Positions 1 through 11,687 of a DNA stretch of 64,000 nucleotides are shown here, piece by piece; position 1 is the first letter of the stretch, and the number at the start of each line of letters is the position of its first letter. The stretch spans positions 4,808,501 through 4,872,500 of the forward strand of contig CP126192.1 in the NCBI GenBank assembly GCA_030272155.1, written 5' to 3'. Below the pieces are notes generated by a model. The model made no database searches. It saw nothing but the letters and a program-made list of their open reading frames with translations, and had not been told where the DNA came from. Origin of the DNA: Tetradesmus obliquus (Eukaryota > Chlorophyta > Chlorophyceae > Sphaeropleales > Scenedesmaceae). The translations under genes and the position numbers were made by a program.

Positions 1-191
1 TACCCGTCGGCTCCCAATACCAGGGTTTCCCGCCCTGTGCACTTTCGCCGGGAGCTCACCCTATATTGGCGCGGCCAGTCACGATTTTTTTTTTCAAGTT
101 TACAAGTGTTCACAACCTGTTGTGGCAGCTCTCCTTGCGCGAGCCTGCATCTACAACCAGTTAACCGTGAACTCACCGGCCCGCTTCAACT
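1..191. other. Window start, upstream flank of first gene
   Basis: No coding region is supported here. It precedes the first gene and is probably its promoter and 5' UTR. A poly-T run lies near 85-96. No TATA box is evident. Confidence 0.3.
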
Positions 192-1527
192 ATGGCGACT
201 TCTTGGCTGAAGCATCTGAAGAGTGGGTGCTTTGGGGCACCTATGGTGGACAACTTCGGTGGGAGCAGAAGGAGCTCGGTGAGCGAGGGCTTCGCCATGC
301 CAGGCTGCTGTTGCATTGCCAGCTGTGCTCGACATGTATCGCAAGCATGCCGAGAACCTGCAGCATTTAGAGTTTCAATCATTGTTTCTTCCATTGGGCC
401 TGCCAGATGTGCTTCAATGCGTATGGCCTGCTCACAGCAAACGAGCAGCAGTACCAGAGCTTGTCTCCTGCCTCCAGCTCCTCTCAACATCCTGTGCTTC
501 CTCTGCTCTGTTTTGATGCTTGCAGGACTCCGAGTCCCTTGTACGTTCCCTAAAGTCAGCAGTTTCCTCTGCTGGCAGCTCCATGATGAGCAGCGCAGGG
601 CTGTTTGGCATGAAGCTTGGGCGCAAGCTGTCATTGAAGCGTGAGAGGTCAGCTGCTGACTCTCGCGCTTCTAATGACTGCTGCCCAAGCAGCGACAACA
701 GCCCTGCCGCGAGCCATGAAATAGAAAACAGCAACAGTGCATCAGGCCAGGAGGAGGACTGCATCGTGTACATTGAAGCATCAGCATCACCATCTGCCAC
801 CAAGTCCTCCCCACACCATGAGGACCAGAGCAGCAGCATCAGCACCGGTGGCAGCACTGCATCCATGCCATACCCAGCACCCAAGCCCTCCAGTTACGCG
901 GCAAGCATTGCATCCAGCAGAAGGAGCAGCAGCAGCAGCAGCTGCAGCAGCCAAAGCAGCAGCAGGCCCCAGGCTGCTGCTGCTGCTGCTGCAGCTGCTG
1001 CTGGCTCCCGCCAGCAGCCATATGCAACAGCAGGCCGCGGCCCCCGCTCAGCTACCCAGAAGAAAGCGGATTCCAAGAAGCGGGTGGCAGCAGATGCAGC
1101 TGCAGCAGCACAGGCCGTCAAAACCGCACAGGCAGCTGTGCATCAGGCCCGCGCAGCACTTGCTGCTGCCATCGGCGCCAACCCAAAGCTGTTCTGCAGG
1201 GTTCATGGCAGCTTTGGCAGGTACAAGTTTGCCAAGCTGACAGCACAGGAGCACCAGCTGGCAACTGCAGTGAAGGAGGCACGCTTGCAGCTGGCAGCAG
1301 CCATGATGGCAGTGCGGAAGCAGTCACCAGTCCGCGCGGACAGGAGGGCTGCTGCTCAGTGGCTGCTGGGCATCAACGAGGGCGATGGCGTCCACCCAGC
1401 GCACATGGAGCTGCTCGGGTACGGCCCAGGGCATGTGAGCAAGGGTGCGAGCATTCACGACTGGTGCGTGTGGGTGCAGAAGAGCGGGACTTGGGGGCAG
1501 GCCGTGTGGCAGAGGGTGTCAATCTAG
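192..1527 (+). CDS. Unrecognised Ala/Ser-rich protein, 2 exons
   Basis: Proposed exons are 192-278 and 526-1527, joined by a GTGAGC donor and a TTGCAG acceptor at phase 0, giving 362 residues. I do not recognise the family. The N-terminus begins MATSWLKHLKSG and continues into a Ser-rich segment. The middle (about residues 140-210) is low complexity with Ser runs, Gln and poly-Ala. About residues 200-300 are Ala/Lys/Arg-rich with coiled-coil-like spacing (repeated AAxAVxxAxxA patterns). The C-terminus carries a less repetitive stretch (ADRRAAAQWLLGINEGDG, then HDWCVWVQKSGTWG) that may be a short conserved domain. No membrane segment or clear signal peptide is visible. The first exon rests only on matching phase and splice consensus, so the start is tentative. 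The poly-Ala/CAG tracts also read open in other frames. Confidence 0.5.
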
Positions 1528-3185
1528 GGCCGCTGACCCCAAGTAGAAGCAGCAGCAGGGGACAAACACAATCTGTCAAACAACATGCTTGTAGACATAG
1601 GCAGCAAGAGAGATTGACCTGGAACAGGCAGCTGGTCTGTACAGGGCTGTACATTGATAGCACCCCAGTTTATGTTGTGTGTTGAACAGGCTGTAGATAG
1701 GCTGTGGAGTTGGCAGTTGATTAATGTGGTGATTGAGATGGACAGGCTGTATATATGCTTGCAAGTTGGTGGTTGATTTGGTTGGATTGTCTGTGATAAA
1801 ACAGGTTGTATATGGACTTGGGAGTTGGTGGTTGGCTAGCATGATTGAACGGGGTATTGGTTTGGGATCAAACCGAATGTAGATGGGCTGCAAAGTCGTT
1901 GGAGTAATGTGTGTATAAGCTGTGCAGCATAGAACATGGCTTGAACGGGGCAGCAAATGAGTTGATGGTTTCAGTTGAACAGGCTGTCTATGTGTTTGGG
2001 GTTGGGCATGGATAAGTTGATGGCTTGCATTGAACATTGCTTGAGAGCTGACCAGTTGAACATGGTGAAGGTGTGCGAGGAGCAGGCGGCGGCATGGCCT
2101 TACGTGTTCAGCAGGTGGTTTGAGTTGAGGTTGTCAAGGAACAGGCGTTGTAGGGCCCTGGCATTTGAGCAGTATGAATGTGTGACGGGTGCGAGGACCG
2201 GGTGGTATAGGGCCCTGGCAGTTTAGCAGCATTGGGTGCATGACGTGCAGGGCTAGGGCCGGTTGGTTGGCCGCGGGTGGTTGGCATGCTGGGTGGGAGT
2301 GTGGAACAGCAGCAGCAACGGGTGCAAATGGGTGTCTGCACATCTATGTAAAGAACCGGTCAGCAAGAGCAGAAGTTTTACACTCAGAATTCAGCAGTTT
2401 CAGTGACAGCATGCACAGTACTTCAAGACCATCAAAGTTCACCAAGTTCAAAGTGTCCGACACGTGGCGTCTGACCAGAATATGACAACCTGTACACAGA
2501 AACCTGCCGTGAACACCACCAGGTTACAATAACATCCTGTTCTTCTTACTAACTAGCAGTTTCCCGTGACTACGTCACTCCTATCTAGTAATGATGGGAG
2601 GCACCCGTGCTTGCTGGTGCTGTCCTCAAGGCAGCAACTGCAACACCTGCAATCTTAGCAGCCACCCATGATCATCCCTATCCCGTTCGCCTTTCGCTGA
2701 AAGTAATATTCTCACGCCATCGCTTTCCAGATATCGTTGCTTCACTGCCTGCTGTTCCTGCTGTAGCCCGTGATGTTTTGCAGTAGCACCCCGCAACAGA
2801 ACACCGCTGCACCCAGCCCACGGCTTCGAAACGACTTCACATGTCTACACTAACATTTATCTGTTGCTCTCGAGCCCTCGTTTGCGTCCTCTGCACGTTT
2901 TCGAATCGCCCTGGGGTTCAACGGCCAGGTCCTAAGCCAGGCTTCTGACTGACGGACTGACGGACTGACCGTATTTTTTTCTAGTAGTGGATGTCATGTT
3001 GTTCCCTACTTACAAAAGCTCAGCTACTGCTGATGGACTAGTAAACCAATGCAACTTTAGTGGAGCAGTATCATGTACTATTAGGCCTGCTGAACGCTGT
3101 TCGCACTGCAGCTGCATGTGAAGCTTCTGTTGCCTGTAGTAGAAACAGTGCGATACTAGAGTTGCGGTCCGAGTGCCTACGATCC
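1528..3185. other. Intergenic region with diverged short repeats
   Basis: No gene is supported. 1670-2000 holds loosely repeated segments around 'aacaggctgta' and 'gttggtggttg'. 2150-2245 holds two copies of a roughly 58-bp unit containing 'agggccctggca'. A 9-base tandem (gacggactg) sits near 2951-2972. The last part probably holds the promoter of the CoA-binding gene. Confidence 0.4.
2151..2241 (+). repeat. Two-copy ~58-bp imperfect tandem repeat
   Basis: The motif 'tagggccctggca' followed by 'tttgagcag' or 'gtttagcag' and an Ala/Thr-poor tail occurs at about 2152 and again at about 2210. The copies have diverged and do not encode anything recognisable. They lie downstream of the first gene. 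Confidence 0.45.
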
Positions 3186-4579
3186 ATGCTCCAGACTGCC
3201 CGGCTGACTCGGCAGTGTGCATGCACAAGACCATCCACTTTCCGCGTAAGACGGCTGCATAGTCCAAACGCCACAGCAACAATGAGCGAACAAGGCGAGG
3301 CATGGCGCTCCAACCTTATCACGGACTCGGCTGCTATACAGCAGGTGGGGCAGCAACTGTCTACTGCAGCTGAAAGCAGCAGCAATATGGCACCGCGCTT
3401 GGATCTCCAGCATACTTGTTAATGCTGGTGTTCCTCCGTCTGGTCAGGACCTTCACGTAATCATTGTGCACAGAGGCAGCAACAGCAGCACCCACTGCTT
3501 TGACATGGCCACGATGGCATATTGTGCTGCTGCTTCTGCTGCTGCAGCTGGCCCTGCAAGCCAAGCGTGTGGCAGTCTTGGGCATCAAAACCGAAGACAA
3601 GGTGGGCTGCTGCGCTGAAATGATGGTCATGCTGGTTGCTGAGGCAGCTTGTGGCACTGAACAGCAGATGTTGCCAGCACGCCAGCCAAGGGGCTGACCA
3701 AGTCGGCACCTGCAGGAAAGACCATAGCATAACAGTGCCATGCAGGTGGCACGCCAGTGTTGGGTGCAGAGCTACAGCAGCCGCCGCATTGCCTGTTTGG
3801 ACGTCAACAGTGCATCGCATCTGACTGATGGCCTGCTGCTGCATGCACTGTTGAGATGCACTCAGCATCGCGCTCAACCACCTGTTGACATGCTGTGGCG
3901 GTGCCATGTGCCGCATTGCTGCTCCAGGCCAGCCAACCAGCCTTCTTTGTGCCGGCCTACCTGCAGTCAGCGGGCGTTGAGGTGGTGCCAGTGCCTGTGT
4001 TCTACCCTGACGTGACCCACATCCTGGGGCAGCAGGTGTACAGAAAGGTGGCAGATGTGCCAGGTGGGCACACAGCAGCAGCAGCAGCAGCAGATTGACC
4101 TCTCTGGTCTGTGCATGGACGGAAGCAATTGCAGTGCCTGGCTTTACCAGGCACTGCAATGGCTTGCAAGCAGCTGCATGATACAGCAAAGCATGAGACG
4201 GTTGCCCACCAGTGACATATAGCGCTACGCTGCTTGCTGTGTGTCCACCAGCAGTTGCTGTGTTCAACGTGTGTCAAGCTAGGTTGTTGCAGCATCGAGT
4301 GCTGCGCTGCCTCACGCCGCGCCTGCCTGCCTGCTTACCTGCCTACCTGTGTGACTGTCTTTAGGCGAGATTGACATCGTGGATGTATTCCGCAAGCCCA
4401 GCGACATTCCGCAGCATTTAGATGACATCATTACAGCAGCGCCCAAGGCAGTGTGGCTGCAGAGCGGCATACGCCACCCTGAGGCAGAGGAGCAGCTGGC
4501 GCGGGCAGGCATCAAGGTGGTCAGTGATAGGTGCCTCAAGGTGGAGCACCAGCAGGCGGCACTGCACAGCAAGATGTGA
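3186..4579 (+). CDS. CoA-binding domain protein (YccU/CoA_binding_2-like)
   Basis: Exons 3186-3344, 3548-3601, 3928-4063 and 4365-4579 join in phase to give 187 residues. The order matches the single Rossmann-like CoA_binding_2 fold. VAVLGIK starts the first strand. YLQSAGVEVVPV and then HILGQQVYRKVADVPG are the typical second-strand and 'G-x-x-V-Y-x-x-x-x-D-x-P' segments. IDIVDVFRKPSDIP, KAVWLQSGIRHPEAEE and IKVVSDRCLKVEH are the conserved later blocks, including the Cys near the C-terminus. These proteins resemble the CoA-binding domain of succinyl-CoA synthetase alpha without the ligase domain; their role is poorly known. The first about 32 residues are basic and rich in Ser/Thr/Arg, consistent with an organelle transit peptide. 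A second in-frame Met (MSEQGEAW, base 3282) could start a cytosolic form. A TGTAA motif lies at 5022. Confidence 0.85.
4128..4160 (+). repeat. Perfect 14-bp stem hairpin in intron 3
   Basis: ATTGCAGTGCCTGG (4128-4141), a 5-base CTTTA loop, then the exact reverse complement (4147-4160). It lies inside the last intron of the CoA-binding gene. It could be a foldback remnant or a structured intronic RNA; no function is shown. Confidence 0.7.
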
Positions 4580-7500
4580 GGTGTTTGTCGTACGTTGCGG
4601 TGGCCTGTTGGCTGCTGTCGCATGTGTTTTGCCGAGATGCTGCTGCTTCAGATATAAGCATTGACGTGCAGCAGTGCTAGATGTTGTGCTTGCCAGGCTA
4701 GCTGCTGGTGGGGCATAAATGCTCACCAACATCGTTGGGTTGCAGCTGTCACTGAGCACGACACAGTGTGCCGCCATCTCTGCACTAGTATGTGCTTTGC
4801 ACACACTTCCCGTCATTGCAATACCATACCACTCCAGGCCGATCTGAACTCCTGCCATGGGCAGGGTATGGTTCTATCGGCCTTTAGCAGGTCATCAGGC
4901 GTTCTTGCAATATGTTGTGCTGCATCACAGTGAGTTGTGGTTGCAGCAATTCACCTTCATTGTAGCAGTGTTGGCATTGCTGAGTCAGCAGGCAGCCTTG
5001 CAGTTGTTCCATTCTTCCTCCTGTAAAGGACTGGGTGTCCCCAGGATGCATACCCTTGTTCGCGTGCACTTATAAATTAGCTGATTTCTTGAACTCATGG
5101 TCGACCTACATGCTCAACCCACAGCGCCAGCGCCTCATGAATTTGCGGTGCTGACAAGGCCTTACATGGGTGTGATATTGTTCGGCGGCATGTTGCATGC
5201 GTGGAGGCCACACTCACAGTTCTGCTGGGGTTCTGGCAGTGGGGCACATGAATGTGAGACGGTGTTGAGACGCATGCCAGTGTAGGGGCATGAACTCAGG
5301 CACAGTGTCACAATGACACTAGTGTCACAGTACTGTGGCATGGTACCATGCTCAAGGCAGCTGGAAGCTGGCATGCAGATCTGGATCAGTCTAGACTTAT
5401 GCATTGAGTGAGGAGTTGGAGCAGCTGCAGCTCAGCTGGGACGGGCCTGCCGGTTGATTTTGCAAGTAAATGTTGATAGCACGGCCTTGTGCATCAGAAT
5501 GTTGCAGTCGCAATGTAACAGGTAACAGGTTACACTCAACAGAAGTATAAGAAGAGTTTCTGAAGACTGCCCATATATCGCCAAACCAGACACAGAGCAC
5601 AGCAAGGCCAATTGTTGCCTTGACAGGGGACTGACTCGAACCACACGTCATTGGCATAGCAGAGGTGCATTGGCATATGCGATGCGCTGCTAGCACAAAC
5701 AACGCTGCATCAGTCATCAGGTAGGACACTGCACTGTTACAACAGCGGAACTGCAAGAACAATACTGTTCACCACGTGCTGGTTCAACAGTATGAGGGAC
5801 ACATCATTTGTCTACAGTGTGGAAGAGCCTATTCCTCAACCTTGATCTGCTGAAAAGGCCTTTTGCACTACACACAGCACTTCACCAGGGATGGCTCTCA
5901 AGGCACTTGACAGCCTTGATACACACTACACCGTGTGATTGAGAGTGGCACACTGTTGTGACCACAGAAGTGGCACACCAGGACACTGGGCACACATCAC
6001 TAGATGCACAGCACAGCACGAAGTAACAGGGCACAGCATTTCATGTGTGCTTGCATGCGTGCACGATGCCTGCAGAACGCATCTGGGATTCCTCTCCTGC
6101 TGTACACATGCATCTTCAACACAAGCTCGAACACACACAACCAGCTCCATGCAGCCTCATCCTGTTGCCTGCTGACTGCAGAGGTAGTAGGCCTCACTGG
6201 CTGGGCCTACGTAAGCACCCCTCACGTACATTAGATTGTAAATCTAACAGGGCTGTGATGACATACGGGGGCACACTATGCAGTGCTGACGGCTGAGCTG
6301 CACAGCCGAAAGGAATGACATCTGCCACCGCTGCACAAGCAATCGTACCACATAGGCATGCTCACCTGCGCTAGCCTTACTCGCACACTCCACACACACA
6401 CCAGCTGTTTGCGCATGTTGCATGAGGATGCATGCACGAGGCTGGTGCCAGCATAGCTATAACAATGCAAGTTTTTAGGTTCATGTGAAACCTTGTCAAA
6501 TGCGCAAGCGACAAGCGTCAGGATGAGTTGCTGAGCCATCACACAAGCGCAAGCAGCCATTGACACAGTGCACGCTCAGGCCGCAGTGGCAGCTGCAGCG
6601 CATGCTTAATGCTGCTGCCTGCGCGCAACACGCCATGCAGCACATGCTTGCAATCGTGATGCTGGACATGCCACCCGCATGTTGGCAAAGCACAGCGCAG
6701 GCACACCCGTCGCCACGCCAAGCACAGCCGCACCGCAGCTTCCATTTCATTTCACAAACCAAGAGGCATCTGCCTACAACACAATGCATGCCGCACAGCA
6801 GGCTGGCGAATGGGCCGCACCCTGCAGCTGTGAGCAGCAGGCGCGTGCATTCGCGCAGCCGTCAAGACATGCTCAAGCAGCAGAGGCAGCTAGCCCAGGC
6901 AGTACGCTGCCTGTAACTGCATCATAGTACATTACACCGACACGCAGATGAAACCACAGAGACAAATTCACCTGTGCATGGTTCAAATCGGCTGAAAGAA
7001 TGACAGAACTCATGCCACAACGCACAGCGAGTAGCAACCTCTCATCCACTACTGCACTGCATGCAGCATGAGTGCACGCCTGCACAACCACAGCCAAGCA
7101 GCACACCACTCCGCATGCCAGCTGTCAGCAGCAGAGTACGGCACCTGCAGCTGCCGCCAACCATCTGTGCGGCTGCAAGCTGCCTTGCACTGGCACCGAC
7201 ACGCGCTGCGCCAGCTGTACCCTTGATGGATGGTCTGTGGAGAGGCATGCCCTCCCCACAGACATGTGCTGGAGCATCTGCGCAGCAGTTGACACCATCT
7301 CACCACTCGATGGTGCACTCCTCGTCAACATCGCCGCAGGTATCCACACCCTGCTTGCTCCTGCATTAGCACGGCACGCACGAGCAGCGCAATGGTAGTC
7401 AGCAGCTGTGCACTTGCGCTACGACACCAAGCTGCCAAGCACAGCTAAAGGTTGTCTGCTGTTATGTGCAATGGAAACTCTCGGCTGAGCAACAGCTGCA

Positions 7501-7603
7501 ATAAGACTGCAAGAGAGCGACTGTCATGCGCTACGCCTTTGCAGTCGATTGCAGCCGCAACTGGCTGCTGCAGCAACTCAAGTCCGTGATCAAGTGAACC
7601 TGC
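4580..7603. other. 3-kb region with no supported gene
   Basis: Many short open frames occur on both strands, but none shows a recognisable domain, a consistent exon chain, or coding-like composition distinct from its other frames. It separates the convergent CoA-binding and DCC genes, so it should hold both 3' UTRs. Small palindromes occur, for example TGACACTAGTGTCA near 5314-5327 and GCATGGTACCATGC near 5338-5351. Confidence 0.45.
5022..5026 (+). terminator. TGTAA polyadenylation motif after CoA-binding gene
   Basis: TGTAA lies about 440 bases past the stop codon. This pentamer is the usual chlorophycean poly(A) signal, but it also occurs by chance. Confidence 0.3.
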
Positions 7604-9378
7604 TCACATGTTCACGCGCTTTGCTGCGATGATGCCGTCCAGTGCATTGCCCAGGCTGATGCGGTTGGCAGACAGGAACTCGTACAGCACTGCAGCAGCC
7701 GCAGCATACAGGCAGGCAGCACAGCAGGTCAGTGGCGAGGCCACAGCACTTTTCCTGCAAGCCGTCTGCGCCACGTGCACTTGGCAATGCATCGCGCTAC
7801 CAACAGAAACCGTGCAGCCAAGGCAGCAATGCAACCAAGAGCTGTGCAGATGCCTTCAAACCAAACCGCTTCATCTGTCAGTAGTCACGTAGCAAAAGCA
7901 TCAGACCATGTGTCAACACACGAGCATCTGCCACAACTCGGCTACCCCTGCCTCAGGTGTGTAATCAACACGGCACAGCCACGACAAGAGACGCAGCATG
8001 GCATCACAGCTGCATATGCACCAGTAACATGCTGCTGCTGCTGCTGGCAATGCACAGGTGAATACGAGGCTATGCCAGCACAACTGCCCGCCCGCCACTC
8101 ACTGTCCACCAGCTTGTTGAGCAGCGGGATCTCCATCAGGTCCACTGCCCAGCCCAGCCCCACGGTGCCAAACAGCAGCCGCAGCGCATCCGTGCCCTGC
8201 AGCACGCGGCCGTCCGGCTGGATGGCGTGGATGGTCTCCATGGCCTCATCATACTCGATGCCCATGTTGGCCTGCGGGTGATGACAAACAGGGTGAGACA
8301 CGAGATCATGCTGTGATTTCAGGCGATCAGCACGGATGTATTGTGCATACAATATACTACGAGACGTGCAGGTACATGACCGCGTCATTTGGTGACAGGA
8401 CATGCCCAGGTGATGCAGCTGAGGTACATGACCGCGTCATTTGGTGACAGGACATGCCCAGGTGATGCAGCTGAGGTCATTTGGTGACAGGACATGCCCA
8501 GGTGATGCAGCTGAGGTCATTTGGTGACAGGACATGCCCAGGTGATGCAGCTGAGGTCATCAAGCTGGCAGGTGTGCTGGCCAACGCTAAGCTGCTGCCT
8601 GCATTGCGCACAAACTCTTGGCATGAGCAGCTGCAGATGCATTGCTGGCAGCAAGCAATTGCAACGCAACAAGCGCGTCCTGCTGGCAGTCCTGTCATAA
8701 CAGCGCATCCTGCTGGCAGCCCTGTCATAACAGTAGCTGCTAACCAGCTACAGCTGCAGCCTGCTCTCACCAGTGGGTCATAGTATGGGTCTGCAATCGG
8801 GCGCACACCACAGCAGTGGCAGAGATACAGCGTCACTTACAGGCCTAAACAACAACGTGCATGCAACACAAGCACACATGCAGTAAGGAGGAGCTGCTGC
8901 TGACCATGCAGAGGCTGATCACTGGCCAACTTCCGATGCTCCACATTTACAAAACATGCTGCAAACTGCCGCCGCTCGACTGCTGCTGCTGGGGCCTGCC
9001 GGCGGCACCGCACCTGAGATGTCGATGAATGAGATGCGCCCCGAGCGCTTGTCCTGGCGCTCCAGCACTGCCTTGAGGCTGCGGCACATCGCGCAGTCGC
9101 CATCGTACAGGTACTTCACAGCCCTGCAGCCAGACACATAACACAGCACAGCCAGGTCAAGGCAGCGTGGTTACAGCTTGCTGCCCAGACTGTCCCACCA
9201 AGCAGGCTAACAGTCATGCAAGCAGGCTAACAGTCTTGCAAAACTTCAACTCCAACCCGCAACACTTGCTGGAGGCGGTGCGCTGTGCTGGTGTAGGTGC
9301 AGATTGCAGCCTGTGGTGCAATTCGTTATGCCAGCCCATGACTCACCATGTAGCTGCTACGCCAGTGCCAGTTGCCAT
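7604..9378 (-). CDS. DCC/DUF393 thiol-disulfide oxidoreductase-like protein
   Basis: Five minus-strand exons close in phase to 138 residues: 9378-9347, 9123-9014, 8790-8771, 8271-8103 and 7689-7604. The DUF393 signature is clear near the N-terminus: VKYLYDGDCAMCRS carries the DGxCxxC motif (about residues 12-25). RISFIDIS and DPYYDPL match the usual 'F.DI....YD' segment. The domain continues with IEYDEAMETIHAIQPDGRV, GTDALRLLFGTVGLGW and a C-terminal helix YEFLSANRISLG. The family is thioredoxin-fold-like and assumed to act on thiols; its substrate is unknown. Exon 3 is only 20 bases, and leaving it out breaks the frame. The protein has no transit peptide in this model, so a cytosolic place or an extra 5' exon are both open. 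It shares the strand with the CBS gene upstream. Confidence 0.85.
8371..8554 (+). repeat. Minisatellite, four copies of 52/52/40/40 bp
   Basis: Two 52-base units beginning ggtacatgaccgcg are followed by two 40-base units lacking 12 of those bases. All share the core catttggtgacaggacatgc followed by ccaggtgatgcagctga. It lies in the intron between the 20-base exon and exon 4 of the DCC gene. Confidence 0.9.
8673..8732 (+). repeat. 30-bp tandem duplication
   Basis: Two adjacent 30-base copies of a gcgc(g/a)tcctgctggcag unit differ at two positions. They sit in the same DCC intron as the minisatellite, next to exon 3. Confidence 0.85.
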
Positions 9379-9642
9379 TGCGTCCTACAAAGCAGCACGC
9401 AAGCAAACCAACGTCGTCAGTGCGGGCTTTCTCATGCCGCTGCTGCTTGCGGTGTACTGCTCGCCCTACAATAACAGTTCCACACATTTTGAGCTGCGGC
9501 ATCACATGCAGCTGCTGCTAATCCTTGAGCAGCACAGCTCAACCCCCTGCACATGCTGCTGTGCTGCTGCTTGGCCAGCTACAAGTGTGGCCCAGGACAG
9601 ATGCTGCCTCCAAGCTGCTACAGCTGCTGCTGCAAGGTGCTG

Positions 9643-11228
9643 CTACTCCAGCTGGCGTGAGCTGCTTCTGCTTATTGCATGCTGCGGCTCCAGCTGCTGC
9701 CAGCGCTGCTGCTGCAGCCTCACCCGCTCCTTCTCCAGGAACTCCTCGTAGTCCTCCTTGAACAGCGGCTTGAAGATGTCAGACCGAGACAGCAGCCTGC
9801 AGGAACATCCACCAAGCATGTCAGCAACAAGCACAACAGCAACAAGCACACCAGCAGAGCAAGTATCGGACCGCGGCAGCAGGCTGCAGGGACAGCAGGC
9901 AGCACAGGGCACTGAGGAGCAGCTGCTGTGGCCGGCACGACTGAGAAACACAGATCAAGCCAGACTCAAGCAGCCTCCACCATGCCCAACACTGGTGCCA
10001 GACGGCCACAAATCGTCAAACTGCGCATTGCTGCAAGGAAACATGCGCGATTCCGCCATACCAAAGCATCCCAGGCTGCATGTCATGTCCAAGCAACGCA
10101 CACTGCAATGCATGATTGCCCTGTGCAACAATGTGTGCTGGCAGCTGCACCCCACTGCACCCCGCTCACCCAAGCGCCTTGCCGTTGCCATCAACCACAG
10201 GCAGCCGCCGGATCTTCTGCTTCAGCATGATCTTTGCTGCGTTGCGCACAGAGACCTTGGGCCCAACTGTCACTGCTGGCGAAGTCATGTGCTCCTCCAC
10301 AAGGTCCCGTAGGGAGCCCTCCGCGCGGCGCACACGGATGATGTCCTGCAAGCAGCAATACATGCAGCAGTGTCAGTTGGTTGACACTGCATACTGCTGC
10401 TTCGCAGATGTCCTGCAAGCTGCATCTGCCGACGCTGCCTGGACAACGCTGCGGTGGACATGCAGGCCAACAGAGCACGTGCCCCAGCAAATCTGCAGGC
10501 TGTTGCATAGTAAGCGCTCATCACAGTACAACTGCTGAGTTTGGCGTTAGTGACTTTGACTGTGAGCATGGCAGCGCCTTGCCTTGCCGCAAGTGCCTGC
10601 AAGCACATGTGCTGGGTGGTGCTGTGCATGTTGAGTGGCGGTTGCAGTCGGTTGCGTGCTGCAGCAGCAACCATGAGCTGCAGAGTTGTCCAATGTGATA
10701 CACACCTTTCGGCTGATAACACCAATGACACGGTTGTTGACATCCACCACAGGCAGGCCTGACGCCTTGTTCAGCTTGGGGATCAAGTCCTCCAGGCGTT
10801 CAGTTGTCTTGGCAGTCAGCACGGCATCAGCACTGAGCATGAGGCCTGCAGGTCACGTACGTGCATAGTATGTGACATCCAGCGTGCAATAGCAGGCGTT
10901 GCTGGCATCATCCAGCCGAAATTGACTGATGTCAGCTGCTGCTGTGGGGTCAGCTCCATGCACCCAGCCCACCTTCTACGTAACCATGGGGGCAGTTATC
11001 AACATCAGCAGGCAGAAGCTCCTCGTAATCAAACGATGCATATCCTGCTGACGTAGCGCGTGCTACTAGCAGCGACTGCGTGTACTGTGCCTGCTTCAGC
11101 TCCTCTGGCCGCGGCACTGTCGCTAGCTTGCGCACTGCACTACGCTCCACCCGCTGCACCGCCACTATGCTGCGGTTACTATTGCTTATCCTATTGCAGG
11201 CAACACGTTGCTGTTGCGACAGGAGCAT
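9643..11228 (-). CDS. Tandem CBS-domain protein, probably plastid (CBSX-like)
   Basis: Exons 11228-10985, 10845-10706, 10345-10170 and 9796-9643 join in phase to 237 residues. The first about 45 residues are Arg/Ser/Val-rich with few acids, consistent with a chloroplast or mitochondrial transit peptide. CBS1 (about 83-131) runs from LMLSADAVLTAKTTERLEDL to GLPVVDVNNRVIGVISRKDI. CBS2 (about 149-196) runs from HMTSPAVTVGPKVSVRNAAK to RRLPVVDGNGKALGLLSRSDI. Both keep the G/R-LPVVD and 'VG/LG-x-x-S-R' strands that bind adenosyl ligands in this fold. Length and layout match plant CBSX1/2, which tune the plastid thioredoxin system; that role is inference by family. A Glu/Arg/Gln-rich tail (KEDYEEFLEKERVRLQQQRW) forms a probable C-terminal helix. 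The symbol is withheld because CBS pairs are common. Confidence 0.85.
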
Positions 11229-11687
11229 CTTTGCGTTGATGAGCAATGTGCAAAGATCAGTGGACCGGACAGCGAAATTGTGAACGTTGTCGACCAATTG
11301 ATGGTGTCATAGGCGTAGCCATCATACGTGCATGGCATGGTAGCGCCCGGGCCGGGCATGTTAGCCGTCGGTCAAGCTGCACAGCAAGGTGGTGATCATG
11401 CCGTTGGGTGATGACCCTGGATGCGACCGGCATTGACCAATGCGTAAGCTGCTTTGGCAGTGAATAGACCGTAGTGGACGCATATGTAGAGTTTTTGCAC
11501 GTGCTATGCCCGGTCACCTGCAAGCTAGCAGAATTGGCACACTTTGGGCTTGGGCACATGTGTTGCAGGCACACAATAATTGCGCCTGGGCCGGGCCACA
11601 TTGAGCACAGAGTGACACATACACATCATGCTGTCCTTGCATGCCATGGTGCACGCTCAACTGCAACCTTCTGCGTTGCTCACTGAT
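11229..11687. other. Intergenic, between CBS start and oxygenase 3' end
   Basis: About 460 bases with no gene. It should hold the CBS promoter and the 3' UTR of the upstream oxygenase gene. No TATA box stands out. Confidence 0.4.

Noticed and set aside
6560..6927. Open frames of 80-120 residues in the 4.6-7.6 kb gap
   Set aside because: Several overlapping frames on both strands are open because of GC/CAG-rich composition. None forms an exon chain or shows a domain.
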